DNA of 32,348 nucleotides from contig URAI01000020.1 of assembly GCA_900545725.1 (NCBI GenBank), forward strand, positions 1 to 32,348, in the 5' to 3' direction. The stretch is from an uncultured Eubacterium sp. Lineage in GTDB: Bacteria; Bacillota; Clostridia; Lachnospirales; Lachnospiraceae. Of the stretch, positions 24,041 to 32,348 are shown piece by piece. The stretch's first letter is position 1; every line of letters starts with the position of its first letter. The position numbers and the translations under genes are program-made. A model generated the notes under the pieces. The model had not been told where the DNA came from. It saw only the letters and a program-made list of their open reading frames with translations, and did no database searches.

Positions 24041-24673
24041 TCAGCCAACACCTAATGAAGTCAATATCTTATCATAAGAGTTTAATTCAGGTATCAATAA
24101 GAAATAGCCATTAACAAAATCAAGTTCACCAAACTGGGACTTTATTAATAACAGCTTATCTCCATATTTGCCGAACTCGGCGGCCGGCAGACTTAATAAT
24201 GCACCAATCATATCCACAGCCATAGATGGAACTGTTGATATCATCTTCATACCGGTCAAAGCTGAAATAGCATTCAGATATGAACCTGATACAATATTGC
24301 CTATTTCATTTAAAGCTGACATTTCCATTTCTGAATAATCTGAAAGCATTCTGTCTTCATTTTCTGTAACATCCCTCATCATAAGCGTATTAACAAGATG
24401 ACATGCTGACTTAGTATCAAATATAAACATCATCATTCCATCAATATCGCCTTCAATACCTAAAAGAATTCCTACTACTGTCTGGTCTTCCGGTCCAATA
24501 ATAGAAGATATGTCCGAAAATGGCACTAAAGCCACATTCGGAACAGACATATCCATCTTAATATTAAGCATCTTCGACAAAGCAGTTGTAGCATTCCCGG
24601 CACCGATATTACCGATTTCTTTTAATACATCATATTGCATATCATTTAAACCATCAAGACTTATCTTTGCCAT
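24041..24673 (-). CDS. cheC: CheY-P phosphatase CheC
   Basis: CheC removes phosphate from CheY-P and forms a complex with CheD. The 210-aa protein has the two-fold CheC/FliY architecture with both active-site pairs: E19/N22 in KEIGNIGAGNA and E123/N126 in NEIGNIVSGS. It lacks the FliM/FliN-like domains of FliY, so it is a free cytosolic CheC. The start ATG has only a GGTGAG site close by. It lies 14 nt after cheW and upstream of cheD. Confidence 0.95.
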   Translation of the reverse strand: MAKISLDGLNDMQYDVLKEIGNIGAGNATTALSKMLNIKMDMSVPNVALVPFSDISSIIGPEDQTVVGILLGIEGDIDGMMMFIFDTKSACHLVNTLMMRDVTENEDRMLSDYSEMEMSALNEIGNIVSGSYLNAISALTGMKMISTVPSMAVDMIGALLSLPAAEFGKYGDKLLLIKSQFGELDFVNGYFLLIPELNSYDKILTSLGVG

Positions 24674-24687
24674 AACTCACCACTCTC

Positions 24688-25158
24688 TTAATTCTCAACA
24701 ACAACTCCAACAATGTCTAATAATGATATTAATTCACCCTTGCTCTTACCAATTCCACTTATATAACCAGCTGCTGCATCGTCATTAGCAGTTCTGGTTA
24801 TCTTCTCTGTATTCTCTTCATCGAGAGTTACAACTTCTTTTACCTGATCTACAATAACACCAATTGTTGCATTTTCAACCTTTACAATTATAATTCTTGT
24901 CTTATCTGTAAATACATCATCTTCAAGGCCAAGCTTAAGACGTATACTCATTACAGGAATTATCTCACCTCTAAGATTAATTACACCCTTATAATACTTC
25001 TGTGTCTTAGGTACTCGTGTAATCTTCTGGCTTCTTACAATATTATCAATATATTGTATATTAATGCCGTACTGCTCATTACCAATCTTTACAACTATAT
25101 ATTGTTCCAATGTATCACTTTCTTCTGCTGTATTCTCTATCTTCTTAACTTCTTCCAT
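24688..25158 (-). CDS. cheW: Chemotaxis coupling protein CheW
   Basis: CheW links chemoreceptors to CheA in the membrane-associated array. The 156-aa single-domain protein has the SH3-like fold signatures: QYIVVKIGNEQYGINIQYID, TRVPKTQKYYKGVINLRGE and IIPVMSIRLKLGL near the receptor-binding face, and VIVDQVKEV. The longest frame overlaps the end of cheA from a TTG, but the ATG at 25158 downstream of an AAGGGGGA site is the better start, leaving a 16-nt gap. The site is 11 nt from the ATG, a little far. Confidence 0.95.
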   Translation of the reverse strand: MEEVKKIENTAEESDTLEQYIVVKIGNEQYGINIQYIDNIVRSQKITRVPKTQKYYKGVINLRGEIIPVMSIRLKLGLEDDVFTDKTRIIIVKVENATIGVIVDQVKEVVTLDEENTEKITRTANDDAAAGYISGIGKSKGELISLLDIVGVVVEN

Positions 25159-25174
25159 AATTAACTGTTCCCCC

Positions 25175-27277
25175 TTACACAAGAGTATTTGCATCAATAA
25201 TAAGAGCTACTGAACCATCACCAAGGATAGTTGCACCACTTATCATCTTATTAATATTAATATATTTACCAAGTGACTTAATAACTATTTCCATCTGACC
25301 AATCAGACTATCTACGACAAGACCAGCCTGCTTATCACCCTTGCTTACAATAACAACAGTAATTGTATCCTGTTCCTGCGCTTCACCAGGTACATCTAAG
25401 ACATTTCTTAATCTTATAAGTGGTATTACATTACCTCTTAAGTTAATAACTTCTTTAGCATGTACATACTTAATATCTGTTACAGGAATATCTTCTATTG
25501 TCTGAATTGAACCAAGTGAAATTGCATATTTTTCTTCACCCAGCTTAACCATCAATGCCTGAATAATTGCAAGTGTTAATGGAAGTCGTATAATAAATGT
25601 ACTTCCTTCACCATAAGTTGTCTTAACTTCAACGTCACCACCAAGTGCTTCAATCTTAGACTTAACAACATCAAGGCCAACACCTCGACCTGATACATCT
25701 GTAACTTTCTCTGATGTTGAAAAACTAGGCTTAAATAATAAATCTATAACCTCTTTATCAGTCATAGTCTCAGCCTGTTCAGGGGTTATTGTACCTTTTT
25801 CTATAGCCTTACTCTTAACTTTTTCAATGTCTATACCATTACCATCATCTCTTACCTCAATAACAACATTGTTACCATCCTGATAAGCATCAAGGAAGAT
25901 AGAACCAACCTCACTCTTACCTCTTTCTTTTCTTATCTCTGCACTTTCAAGGCCATGGTCAGCAGAGTTTCTAAGAAGATGCATTAATGGATCACCAATC
26001 TCATCAATAACTGTTCTATCAAGTTCTGTATCCTCACCTGACATATATAATTCCATCTTCTTATTAAGCTTTCTTGAAAGATCTCTTATCATTCTTGGGA
26101 ATCTGCTTACAACGCTTTCAATTGGCATCATTCGTACCTTCATAACTGACTCATGCAAGTTAGTTGTAACTCTCTCAAGATATTCAATCTGCTCATTGAA
26201 GCTCTGATTAATTGTATTATTCTCACCTTCCTCAGACGCACTTGCAGATACAAGACCATTCTTTGCAATAATAAGCTCACTTACAAGATTCATAAGTACA
26301 TCAAGCTTTTCAATATCAACTCTTACTGTATGTCCTACAGGCTTACCCGGCTTAGTACTTCTTGCTGCCGGCTTATTCTTGCCTGCCGCAGGCTTATTTT
26401 CTGCCAGTTTATTATTATTGTTATTATCAGCCTTAGCTTCCTGTGTTTCCTTAGCAGCCTGTGCCTCCTGCTTAAGTTCTTCAATAGGTGTCTCTATTGG
26501 ATAAGGAGTAGTTATCTCTTTACCCTGTGCATCCTTTATTTCTGATACACTCTTAATATGTCCAATTATTGAATCAAAGCTCTCTTCTGTTACAACTACA
26601 ATGCTGAAATCAAAATCAAACTTTTCATCTTCTATATCCTGAACCGATGGCTGTGATTTAATCACATCACAATGATCCTCAAGATTCTTAAATACTAAAA
26701 ACGCTCTGGCTGCCTTAAGTATACAATTCTCATCAACAGTAACTTTAATTACATATGCATGCATATTCTTAGCAAGTGCTTCATTAACAGCATGTTTTTC
26801 AAAATCGGCAAGAACAACTTCACCATTGTCAGTCTCTTCTTTTGATTCCTCTGCAGGCTGTGTTTTTTCTTCCTTAGGAGCTTCTGTATTATTTTCTTGT
26901 GCAATAAAAGCATTAAGTGCTTTTATAATCGGCTCATTATCATCAGTTCCTTCATCCTGTGTTTCCTGAATATTATTTACATATGCTTCAAGAGCATCAA
27001 GACACTGGTATAATACGTCCACAAGATCCGATGTAACTTTCATATTACCGTTTCTTACTTCTGAGAATACATTTTCCATATCATGTGTAAGATTCTGCAT
27101 TCTCTTATAACCCATTGTACCAGCCATACCCTTAAGAGAATGAGCTGCCCTGAATATTTCATTGATTGTATCACTGTTATCAGGTTCTTTCTCAAGTACC
27201 ATTAACTGGTCACTAAGGCTCTGTAAATGTTCATTTGATTCATCAAGAAAAATTTCTAAATATTGACTTGTATCCAT
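25175..27277 (-). CDS. cheA: Chemotaxis histidine kinase CheA
   Basis: CheA phosphorylates CheY and CheB in response to receptors. The 700-aa protein has all five domains: P1 Hpt with phospho-His46 in AAHSLKGMAG, a P2 docking domain (about 172-250), a long Ala/Pro/Asn-rich linker (250-315), P3 dimerisation (317-395), and P4 kinase with the N box HLLRNSADHG at 433, G1 DDGNGID at 477 and G2 GRGVGLDVV at 530. A CheW-like P5 spans about 565-700. GGGGG lies 9 nt before the ATG and the gene begins one base after the cheB stop, so it is translationally coupled. No response regulator CheY is encoded in the window. Confidence 0.97.
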   Translation of the reverse strand: MDTSQYLEIFLDESNEHLQSLSDQLMVLEKEPDNSDTINEIFRAAHSLKGMAGTMGYKRMQNLTHDMENVFSEVRNGNMKVTSDLVDVLYQCLDALEAYVNNIQETQDEGTDDNEPIIKALNAFIAQENNTEAPKEEKTQPAEESKEETDNGEVVLADFEKHAVNEALAKNMHAYVIKVTVDENCILKAARAFLVFKNLEDHCDVIKSQPSVQDIEDEKFDFDFSIVVVTEESFDSIIGHIKSVSEIKDAQGKEITTPYPIETPIEELKQEAQAAKETQEAKADNNNNNKLAENKPAAGKNKPAARSTKPGKPVGHTVRVDIEKLDVLMNLVSELIIAKNGLVSASASEEGENNTINQSFNEQIEYLERVTTNLHESVMKVRMMPIESVVSRFPRMIRDLSRKLNKKMELYMSGEDTELDRTVIDEIGDPLMHLLRNSADHGLESAEIRKERGKSEVGSIFLDAYQDGNNVVIEVRDDGNGIDIEKVKSKAIEKGTITPEQAETMTDKEVIDLLFKPSFSTSEKVTDVSGRGVGLDVVKSKIEALGGDVEVKTTYGEGSTFIIRLPLTLAIIQALMVKLGEEKYAISLGSIQTIEDIPVTDIKYVHAKEVINLRGNVIPLIRLRNVLDVPGEAQEQDTITVVIVSKGDKQAGLVVDSLIGQMEIVIKSLGKYININKMISGATILGDGSVALIIDANTLV

Positions 27278-27278
27278 C

Positions 27279-28499
27279 TTATATTACCCCCACGTTCTTC
27301 GTTATTGAGCTGGCTATATGATTGAGAGTTACTACCTCATCAACAAGCCCTGTCTGCGCTATTGCCTTTGGCATTCCATATACAACACAACTATCTTCAT
27401 CCTGTGCTATTACATGTATATTCTTTTTCTTAGCTGCAAGACCTTTAATTCCTTTGGTTCCATCTGCGCCCATTCCTGTTAATACGACGCATGTAATCTC
27501 ATCAAAATCACTGTTTTCAAGTGACTGATACATAATATTGGCACATGGTCTAAGACCATCTATTGCCGGTTCACGATTAAGCTCTATCTTATATTCTGAA
27601 CCTGATTTTACTATTTTTAAATGTTGACCTCCCGGCGCAATATATACAACACCTTTTTTGATTATCTCACCATGCTCCGCTTCTTTTACTCTTATTTCAC
27701 TCATCTCATTTAATCTCTGAGCTAAAGATGCCGTAAAACCTGCCGGCATATGCTGGACAACCACTACACCCGAATCCAGATTCTTTGGCAGAACAGGAAT
27801 GACCTGTTGAAGAGACTTAGGACCTCCTGTTGAACATGCCAATGCAACTATCTTCTTTTTATGACTTTTGATATTCTTATATGTAGAAACATCGATTTTA
27901 TCCGGTGCAGCATTATTTTCTATTGACCTTTTTCTTAATGCACTAATTGCCGAATTTCTATCCCTGACTGTTGCTGCAGGTCTAAATTGTGCTTCATTTT
28001 TATTTCTCTGTGTCGCATTGGTTACTTGTACTCTTGTCTTAGAAGAAATCGGTGTTAAATTTCTCGTTGACCTTGTTCTTTCAAGTGATGACTTTGAATT
28101 CGTTGCAACATCAAGCATCTTATGAATAGCTTCTTTAAATGCTGCTCCCTTTGTTTCAAGATAATTCTCTGGTTTGGTAACAAAATCGAATGCACCATAT
28201 TCAAGTGCCTGAATTGTTTCCTTTGCTCCCTCCTTTGCAACCGTACTGACGACAATCACTGTCTGTTCAATATGATTTTTTTGAAGTTCTTTTAAAAGCT
28301 CAAGACCATTCATCTTAGGCATATTAATATCAAGTATAACTGCACTGTATAAATTAGGGTTTGATACTATTAAATCGAATCCCTGTACACCATCCTTAGC
28401 TATAGCAGCTACTTCATATTCATTTCCTTCATTGATTATATCAGAAATAACTCTTCTCATGAGTGCAGAGTCATCAATAACCAGTATTTTTTTTGCCAT
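27279..28499 (-). CDS. cheB: Chemotaxis response regulator / protein-glutamate methylesterase CheB
   Basis: CheB demethylates receptors (and can deamidate) when phosphorylated by CheA. The 406-aa protein has a receiver domain with D9, D10, phospho-acceptor D57 and K109. A basic, Ser/Arg/Asn-rich linker spans about 130-210, longer than in E. coli. The esterase domain has the catalytic triad S223 in ACSTGGP, H250 in VVVQHMP and D346 in GMGADG. It starts 4 nt after the PilZ gene with GAGG inside the end of that gene, and ends one base before cheA. The partner methyltransferase cheR is not in the window. Confidence 0.97.
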   Translation of the reverse strand: MAKKILVIDDSALMRRVISDIINEGNEYEVAAIAKDGVQGFDLIVSNPNLYSAVILDINMPKMNGLELLKELQKNHIEQTVIVVSTVAKEGAKETIQALEYGAFDFVTKPENYLETKGAAFKEAIHKMLDVATNSKSSLERTRSTRNLTPISSKTRVQVTNATQRNKNEAQFRPAATVRDRNSAISALRKRSIENNAAPDKIDVSTYKNIKSHKKKIVALACSTGGPKSLQQVIPVLPKNLDSGVVVVQHMPAGFTASLAQRLNEMSEIRVKEAEHGEIIKKGVVYIAPGGQHLKIVKSGSEYKIELNREPAIDGLRPCANIMYQSLENSDFDEITCVVLTGMGADGTKGIKGLAAKKKNIHVIAQDEDSCVVYGMPKAIAQTGLVDEVVTLNHIASSITKNVGVI

Positions 28500-28503
28500 A
28501 AAA

Positions 28504-29226
28504 TCATCCTCTTTCCTTTTGTCTCAAACGTCTTTGCTCATTGAAAATAAATTTTATTATTTCTTCTCTCTTTTCTTTTGATATCACTTTAAATTGTATA
28601 CGATTATCATATTTGCCATTATCCGCCTCTGATTTAATAGACATTACAATTCTTCCCATAAGTCCGATTTTCTTATCTGATGATGATGTCGATGTATTAA
28701 ATTCTATATATACATAACCATCCTTACTGTAGCTTTTATTGGAAATAAACCTTACACCACCGCCACTTATATCAACAATTACACATTCTTCCGGTTCACC
28801 GGTTAATTCCTCCGGAATCATAAATTCTTTGGAATATTCCAGTACTTCCCCAACATTAAGCGGAGTAACCTTAGCATCAATAAGACATGCAAGTCTATAG
28901 TATTCTCTTCTCTGATATCTGACAAGATCATCTATAAGCTGCATAGTCATTACATATATATTGGATTCTTTTCCTCTTGCTGATATACGGCATCTGCCTC
29001 TGTAAATGCCCTTTAAAGTGTAAAAATATGCCTGAAATACACTTCCAACTTCTATGGGAACTATATGGCCCTCACTAATCGGCATAGCCGCAATGATATT
29101 ACCATCTTTATCATTATCAAGAATCTGACTCACATAAGTAACACTCGCTTCACCATCTACTTTTTTAATCTTGCTTGTTCTTTTTAATTCAATTTTTGTT
29201 CCTACTAAAAGTAATTCCTGTGTCAT
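28504..29226 (-). CDS. PilZ-domain c-di-GMP receptor, YcgR-like flagellar brake
   Basis: YcgR-type proteins bind cyclic di-GMP and slow or reorient the flagellar motor. The 240-aa protein has an N-terminal YcgR-like beta domain (about 5-95) and a C-terminal PilZ domain with both c-di-GMP motifs: RREYYR (R106, R107, R111) and DISGGG (D152, S154, G157). Everything needed for binding is therefore present. I take the ATG at 29226, 9 nt after GAGG; the longest frame begins with a TTG 11 codons earlier. It lies between flhG (64 nt) and cheB (4 nt), an insertion relative to the B. subtilis order, tying c-di-GMP to this operon. B. subtilis has a similar protein (YpfA/DgrA) elsewhere. Confidence 0.9.
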   Translation of the reverse strand: MTQELLLVGTKIELKRTSKIKKVDGEASVTYVSQILDNDKDGNIIAAMPISEGHIVPIEVGSVFQAYFYTLKGIYRGRCRISARGKESNIYVMTMQLIDDLVRYQRREYYRLACLIDAKVTPLNVGEVLEYSKEFMIPEELTGEPEECVIVDISGGGVRFISNKSYSKDGYVYIEFNTSTSSSDKKIGLMGRIVMSIKSEADNGKYDNRIQFKVISKEKREEIIKFIFNEQRRLRQKERG

Positions 29227-29290
29227 GTTAATCATCCTCATTTCTATCAGTATGTACAATTCCCACCACTATAAATATCTGCATACAGTA

Positions 29291-30172
29291 TTATTTTCTA
29301 TTAGCAAATATAGTTTTAATACATCCTTTTATACCTCTATATTTTGAATATGTAATATTATCAACATGGCTTTCAAGCGTATTTACAATATTCTGATAAT
29401 GCCTTGCCGCAATAGAATTAGGATACATTATTGATACCGGTTTCTGCTTCATTATAGCCTTAGTTATATCTTTATCATGAGGTACTGTACCAATAAAACC
29501 TATCTCAAGATTAAGAAACTTAGTCACAACAACACTGAGTTTTTCATATACTCTTCTGCCTTCCATCTCACTTGAAACTTTATTGGCAATCATCTTTATC
29601 GAAGTTACATTCTTATCAAAATCTTCATTCATGCTAAGTGCTTTTAATAAAGCATACGAATCAGTTATTGACGTAGGTTCCGGTGTTGTAACAAGCAGTA
29701 TCTCAGGACTTGCCACAAGAAATTCCATAACACTCGGCGCAATACCTGCTCCGGTATCTATAATAATTACATCAGCAATATCTTCCAGCTCCGCCATCTT
29801 ATTGACAAGTTTTCTAATCTGATCATTATCGAGATTGACCATTTTTGCAATACCTGAACCACCCGAAATAAAACCTACACCTTCCGGTCCCTCACATACA
29901 ATATCTCTTATACTCTTCTCTTTAAATAGAAGATCACTCAAATTGTACTTTGGAATAACACCAAACATTACTTCAATATTAGCCATTCCAAAATCTGCAT
30001 CAAGGATAACAACTTTCTTTCCCAACCTTTTAAACTGTAATGCAAGATTGATAGAAGTGCTGGATTTGCCAACTCCACCCTTTCCGCTGGTAACAGCTAT
30101 TACCCTTGAATTACTGACAGGCTTTACATTATTCTTTTTAATTATATTTCGTAAATTTTCGGCTTGATCCAT
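29291..30172 (-). CDS. flhG: Flagellar number regulator FlhG (MinD-like ATPase)
   Basis: FlhG (YlxH, FleN) is a MinD/ParA-type ATPase that controls flagellar number and pattern by stimulating the GTPase FlhF. The 293-aa protein starts with the FlhF-activating motif DQAENLR (2-8). It then has the deviant Walker A SGKGGVGKSS (29-38), LDADFGMANIEV and the IIDTGAGI switch. The C-terminal helix has hydrophobic and basic residues (GIKGCIKTIFANRK) as a membrane-targeting element. Its ATG overlaps the flhF TAA by one base (TAATG) and GGAGG lies upstream inside flhF, indicating coupled synthesis with FlhF. Confidence 0.95.
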   Translation of the reverse strand: MDQAENLRNIIKKNNVKPVSNSRVIAVTSGKGGVGKSSTSINLALQFKRLGKKVVILDADFGMANIEVMFGVIPKYNLSDLLFKEKSIRDIVCEGPEGVGFISGGSGIAKMVNLDNDQIRKLVNKMAELEDIADVIIIDTGAGIAPSVMEFLVASPEILLVTTPEPTSITDSYALLKALSMNEDFDKNVTSIKMIANKVSSEMEGRRVYEKLSVVVTKFLNLEIGFIGTVPHDKDITKAIMKQKPVSIMYPNSIAARHYQNIVNTLESHVDNITYSKYRGIKGCIKTIFANRK

Positions 30173-31542
30173 TAAATGCTTCCTCCAAGTAAATGCTTAG
30201 CCAATGCCTGCTTATCTATTATTTCAATATCATTAGGAACATTCTGTCCTGATGTTGTATAAGAAAGTGGGGCGCCCGTATATAACTTTATATTTAACAT
30301 ATTACCCATAACACATGTTTCATCAAGCTTTGTAAATATCAATCCCCAGTCACTTATATTCTTATACCTGTCACAAATACTCATAAGATCTTTGTATTTA
30401 GTTGTTATACTAAGTGTAAGATATATATCCAGATCAAATTCATCCTTTTTCTGTTTAAGAACACCTACCAGATCTTCTAATTCTTCCATCTGACCTTCAG
30501 CTTTGTGGGATCTTCCTGCCGTATCAATCATTATAAGATCGTAATTCTTATATTTATCAACACATTCAACAAGCTCATCATTAGTATATACAACACTGAC
30601 GGGACAATCAATAATAGATGCATAAGTATTAAGCTGCTCAACCGCTGCAATTCGATAAGTATCAGATGTAATAAAAGCCACCTTCGCCTGTTTTTCAAGC
30701 TTAAAAGCCGATGCAATCTTAGCAATGGTTGTAGTCTTTCCAACGCCTGTCGGACCAATAAACATTACAATCTGTGGTTTATTACCAAGCTGTATTGACT
30801 TAGTCTGTCCTAACTTCAATATTATTTTTTGATATACTGCGGCGAGAATACTGTCTATATTAGATTCTTTTTTCAATGAACTTTCTATATCACCTATTAT
30901 CTCATCTGCATATTCCGGTGCTACATCACTGTCAATCATTTTATTGTATATCAGCTGTAAATACTTATAATTAGCACTTTCTCTTTCTTTTATAACATTT
31001 CTGCCATACTCTTCATTATTATCCTGATGCATCTGTCCTGATACAGAATTGTTCTTTGCTGATGTATAGTTCTGACGCTGTGATGTCTGCGGTTTATAAA
31101 TATTGTTATTATCCATCTGCTGTTTTAACATCTGTTGAAGTGAATCCAGTTTCTGCTCAATAGCCGATGTATCAGAACCTGTCTTTATAGTATCATCAGC
31201 GACTAAATCAATCCCTCCTCTAACGGTGCTTCCATGCATCATCTGTCCAAAAGTTTTATTTTCATCAAGTTGTGGCATGATAGAAGAATCCGATACCATT
31301 CTGCTATTAATAACATTAGATGTATTTTTATTAAATGTCGGTTTCTTTTTATTAATACCATCTATAAAATCATTTTCTTCAAGAGCTGCTGTAATCTCAA
31401 CTACATCTTTTTTAAAAAGTCTGAAAACACCACGCTGTTTCAATGTTTTAACATTCAACACTACAGCATTACTTCCAAGCTCATCTTTAGCTTTCAAAAT
31501 TGCTTCTTTCTCTGTAGGTGCCTGAAATTTCTTAACTATCAT
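30172..31542 (-). CDS. flhF: Flagellar SRP-type GTPase FlhF
   Basis: FlhF is the third SRP GTPase (with Ffh and FtsY) and recruits early flagellar components to the right place on the membrane. The 456-aa protein has the basic B domain (1 to about 190, disordered and Gln/Asn-rich in its second half), an N domain (190-250) and a G domain with GPTGVGKTT (263), TSDTYRIAAVEQL (292), DTAGRSH (340) and TKLDET (404). It begins one base after the flhA stop. FlhG, its regulator, follows directly. Confidence 0.96.
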   Translation of the reverse strand: MIVKKFQAPTEKEAILKAKDELGSNAVVLNVKTLKQRGVFRLFKKDVVEITAALEENDFIDGINKKKPTFNKNTSNVINSRMVSDSSIMPQLDENKTFGQMMHGSTVRGGIDLVADDTIKTGSDTSAIEQKLDSLQQMLKQQMDNNNIYKPQTSQRQNYTSAKNNSVSGQMHQDNNEEYGRNVIKERESANYKYLQLIYNKMIDSDVAPEYADEIIGDIESSLKKESNIDSILAAVYQKIILKLGQTKSIQLGNKPQIVMFIGPTGVGKTTTIAKIASAFKLEKQAKVAFITSDTYRIAAVEQLNTYASIIDCPVSVVYTNDELVECVDKYKNYDLIMIDTAGRSHKAEGQMEELEDLVGVLKQKKDEFDLDIYLTLSITTKYKDLMSICDRYKNISDWGLIFTKLDETCVMGNMLNIKLYTGAPLSYTTSGQNVPNDIEIIDKQALAKHLLGGSI

Positions 31543-31543
31543 T

Positions 31544-32348
31544 TTATACTGTCACCATCCCTACTGATTGTAATTCTACATTTGGTTCAACTTCATTATA
31601 TGAAATAACTATAACATCCTTATAATAATCGCTGACCAGCTTTTTAAAATATAATCTGACTATCGGTGAAGTGATAACTATAGGATTCTTGCCCAAATCC
31701 TCCAGCTTCTTAAGCTCTTCACCTAAAGACTTAACAATCTTATTAGTCTCATCAGGATCCAATGTAAGATACGAACCCTGTTCTGTATTCTTGACAGCTC
31801 CCATAATATCCTGTTCAACAGCCGGATCAAGAGTCACAACATTAGTAACTTCATTAGGAGAGAAGTATTTGCCAGAAATTGCTCTCTTAAGGCTCTGACG
31901 TACATATTCAGTAAGAATATCCGTATCTCTCGTAACTGATGCATGGTCGGCTAATGTTTCAAAAATAGTAACAAGATCTCTTATTGATATTCCCTCTGAT
32001 AACAGATTCTGAAGAACCTTCTGGATATCACCAATTCCAAGAAGTTTTGGAACAAGTTCATCAATAAGTGCCGTATTATTATCTTTAATATTATTAATAA
32101 GATTCTGAACATCCTGTCTTGTAAGAAGTTCTGCAATATGCTGTCTGATAACTTCTGTAAGATGTGTTGCAATAATTGAGGGTGGATCAACAACTGTATA
32201 TCCCAAGGATTCAGCTCTCTCTCTCTGGCTTTCCGTTATCCATATGGCAGGAAGGTGGAAAGATGGTTCAAATGTCGGAATACCTGTAATCTCTTCCTCA
32301 ACATAACCGGGATTCATTGCCATATAGTGATCGAATAATATTTCACCC
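31544..32348 (-). CDS. flhA: Flagellar export gate protein FlhA, C-terminal part (5' end outside window)
   Basis: Only the last 267 codons are in the window; the frame stays open to the edge, with GEILFDHYMAMNPG at the very end matching the FlhA linker region. The visible part is the cytoplasmic C-terminal domain that docks chaperone-substrate complexes: PAIWITESQRERAESLGYTV, VVDPPSIIATHLTEVIRQH, the DVQNLI and LVPKLL helices and the SPIVRLYFKKLV segment. The membrane half is missing here only because of the boundary. In B. subtilis flhA also precedes flhF and flhG. Confidence 0.95.
   Translation of the reverse strand, partial: GEILFDHYMAMNPGYVEEEITGIPTFEPSFHLPAIWITESQRERAESLGYTVVDPPSIIATHLTEVIRQHIAELLTRQDVQNLINNIKDNNTALIDELVPKLLGIGDIQKVLQNLLSEGISIRDLVTIFETLADHASVTRDTDILTEYVRQSLKRAISGKYFSPNEVTNVVTLDPAVEQDIMGAVKNTEQGSYLTLDPDETNKIVKSLGEELKKLEDLGKNPIVITSPIVRLYFKKLVSDYYKDVIVISYNEVEPNVELQSVGMVTV

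Noticed and set aside
1..32348. Mobile elements, CRISPR arrays, tRNA or rRNA genes, riboswitches
   Set aside because: No transposase or integrase motifs, regular spaced repeats, cloverleaf sequences or known riboswitch cores were seen. All large frames are housekeeping or motility genes.

Overview
The window is a compact, AT-rich chromosomal segment. Every gene I can support lies on the minus strand, so it reads from the high-coordinate end to the low. The gene families, PolC-type polymerase, CheC/CheD chemotaxis, MEP isoprenoid pathway and AGGAGG-type ribosome binding sites point to a motile member of the Clostridia. My best inference is Lachnospiraceae (Lachnospira/[Eubacterium] eligens, Roseburia or Butyrivibrio relatives); species is not resolved. 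I see no RNA genes, CRISPR, insertion sequences or phage genes.

Region 1 (32348 down to about 18800) is the distal part of a fla/che operon: flhA (partial, cut by the window edge), flhF, flhG, a PilZ c-di-GMP receptor, cheB, cheA, cheW, cheC, cheD, a two-helix membrane protein, the motility sigma factor sigD, a FapA/DUF342 protein, a 103-aa protein of unknown function, a membrane-anchored coiled-coil protein with a C-terminal helix-turn-helix-like end, and a membrane-anchored protein ending in a MltG/YceG-type LysM-like domain. Most gaps are 1 to 64 nt, and flhF/flhG overlap by one base. cheY and cheR are not in the window. Together these genes place and regulate the flagellar export gate (FlhA/F/G), control chemoreceptor signalling and adaptation (CheA/W/B/C/D), and switch on late flagellar genes (SigD).

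Region 2 (about 18690 to 16560) is rpsB-tsf, with a clear sigma-A promoter, a foldable leader RNA before rpsB, a terminator-like hairpin between the two genes and a second terminator after tsf.

Region 3 (about 16370 to 13590) is an insertion relative to the usual tsf-pyrH neighbourhood. It holds a chemoreceptor with its own promoter and terminator, and a bactofilin.

Region 4 (13417 to 1893) is pyrH, frr, then, after a terminator and a strong promoter, uppS-cdsA-dxr-rseP-ispG-polC. This cluster makes UMP kinase, ribosome recycling factor, the undecaprenyl and phospholipid precursors, two MEP-pathway enzymes, a site-2 protease and the replicative polymerase. The order fla/che - rpsB - tsf - pyrH - frr - uppS - cdsA - dxr - rseP - polC matches Bacillus subtilis, with ispG at the place where Bacillus has proS.

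Region 5 (1770 to 1) holds two independent single-gene units: a small multidrug export family protein and an aldo/keto reductase with a palindromic candidate operator in its leader.

Several starts were moved downstream of the longest open frame because a Shine-Dalgarno sequence clearly selects an internal ATG, GTG or TTG. I found no wholly new system. The best leads are the small unrecognised proteins embedded in the fla/che operon, the SwrB-position protein, the MCP/bactofilin insert, the rpsB leader and the unusual RseP.
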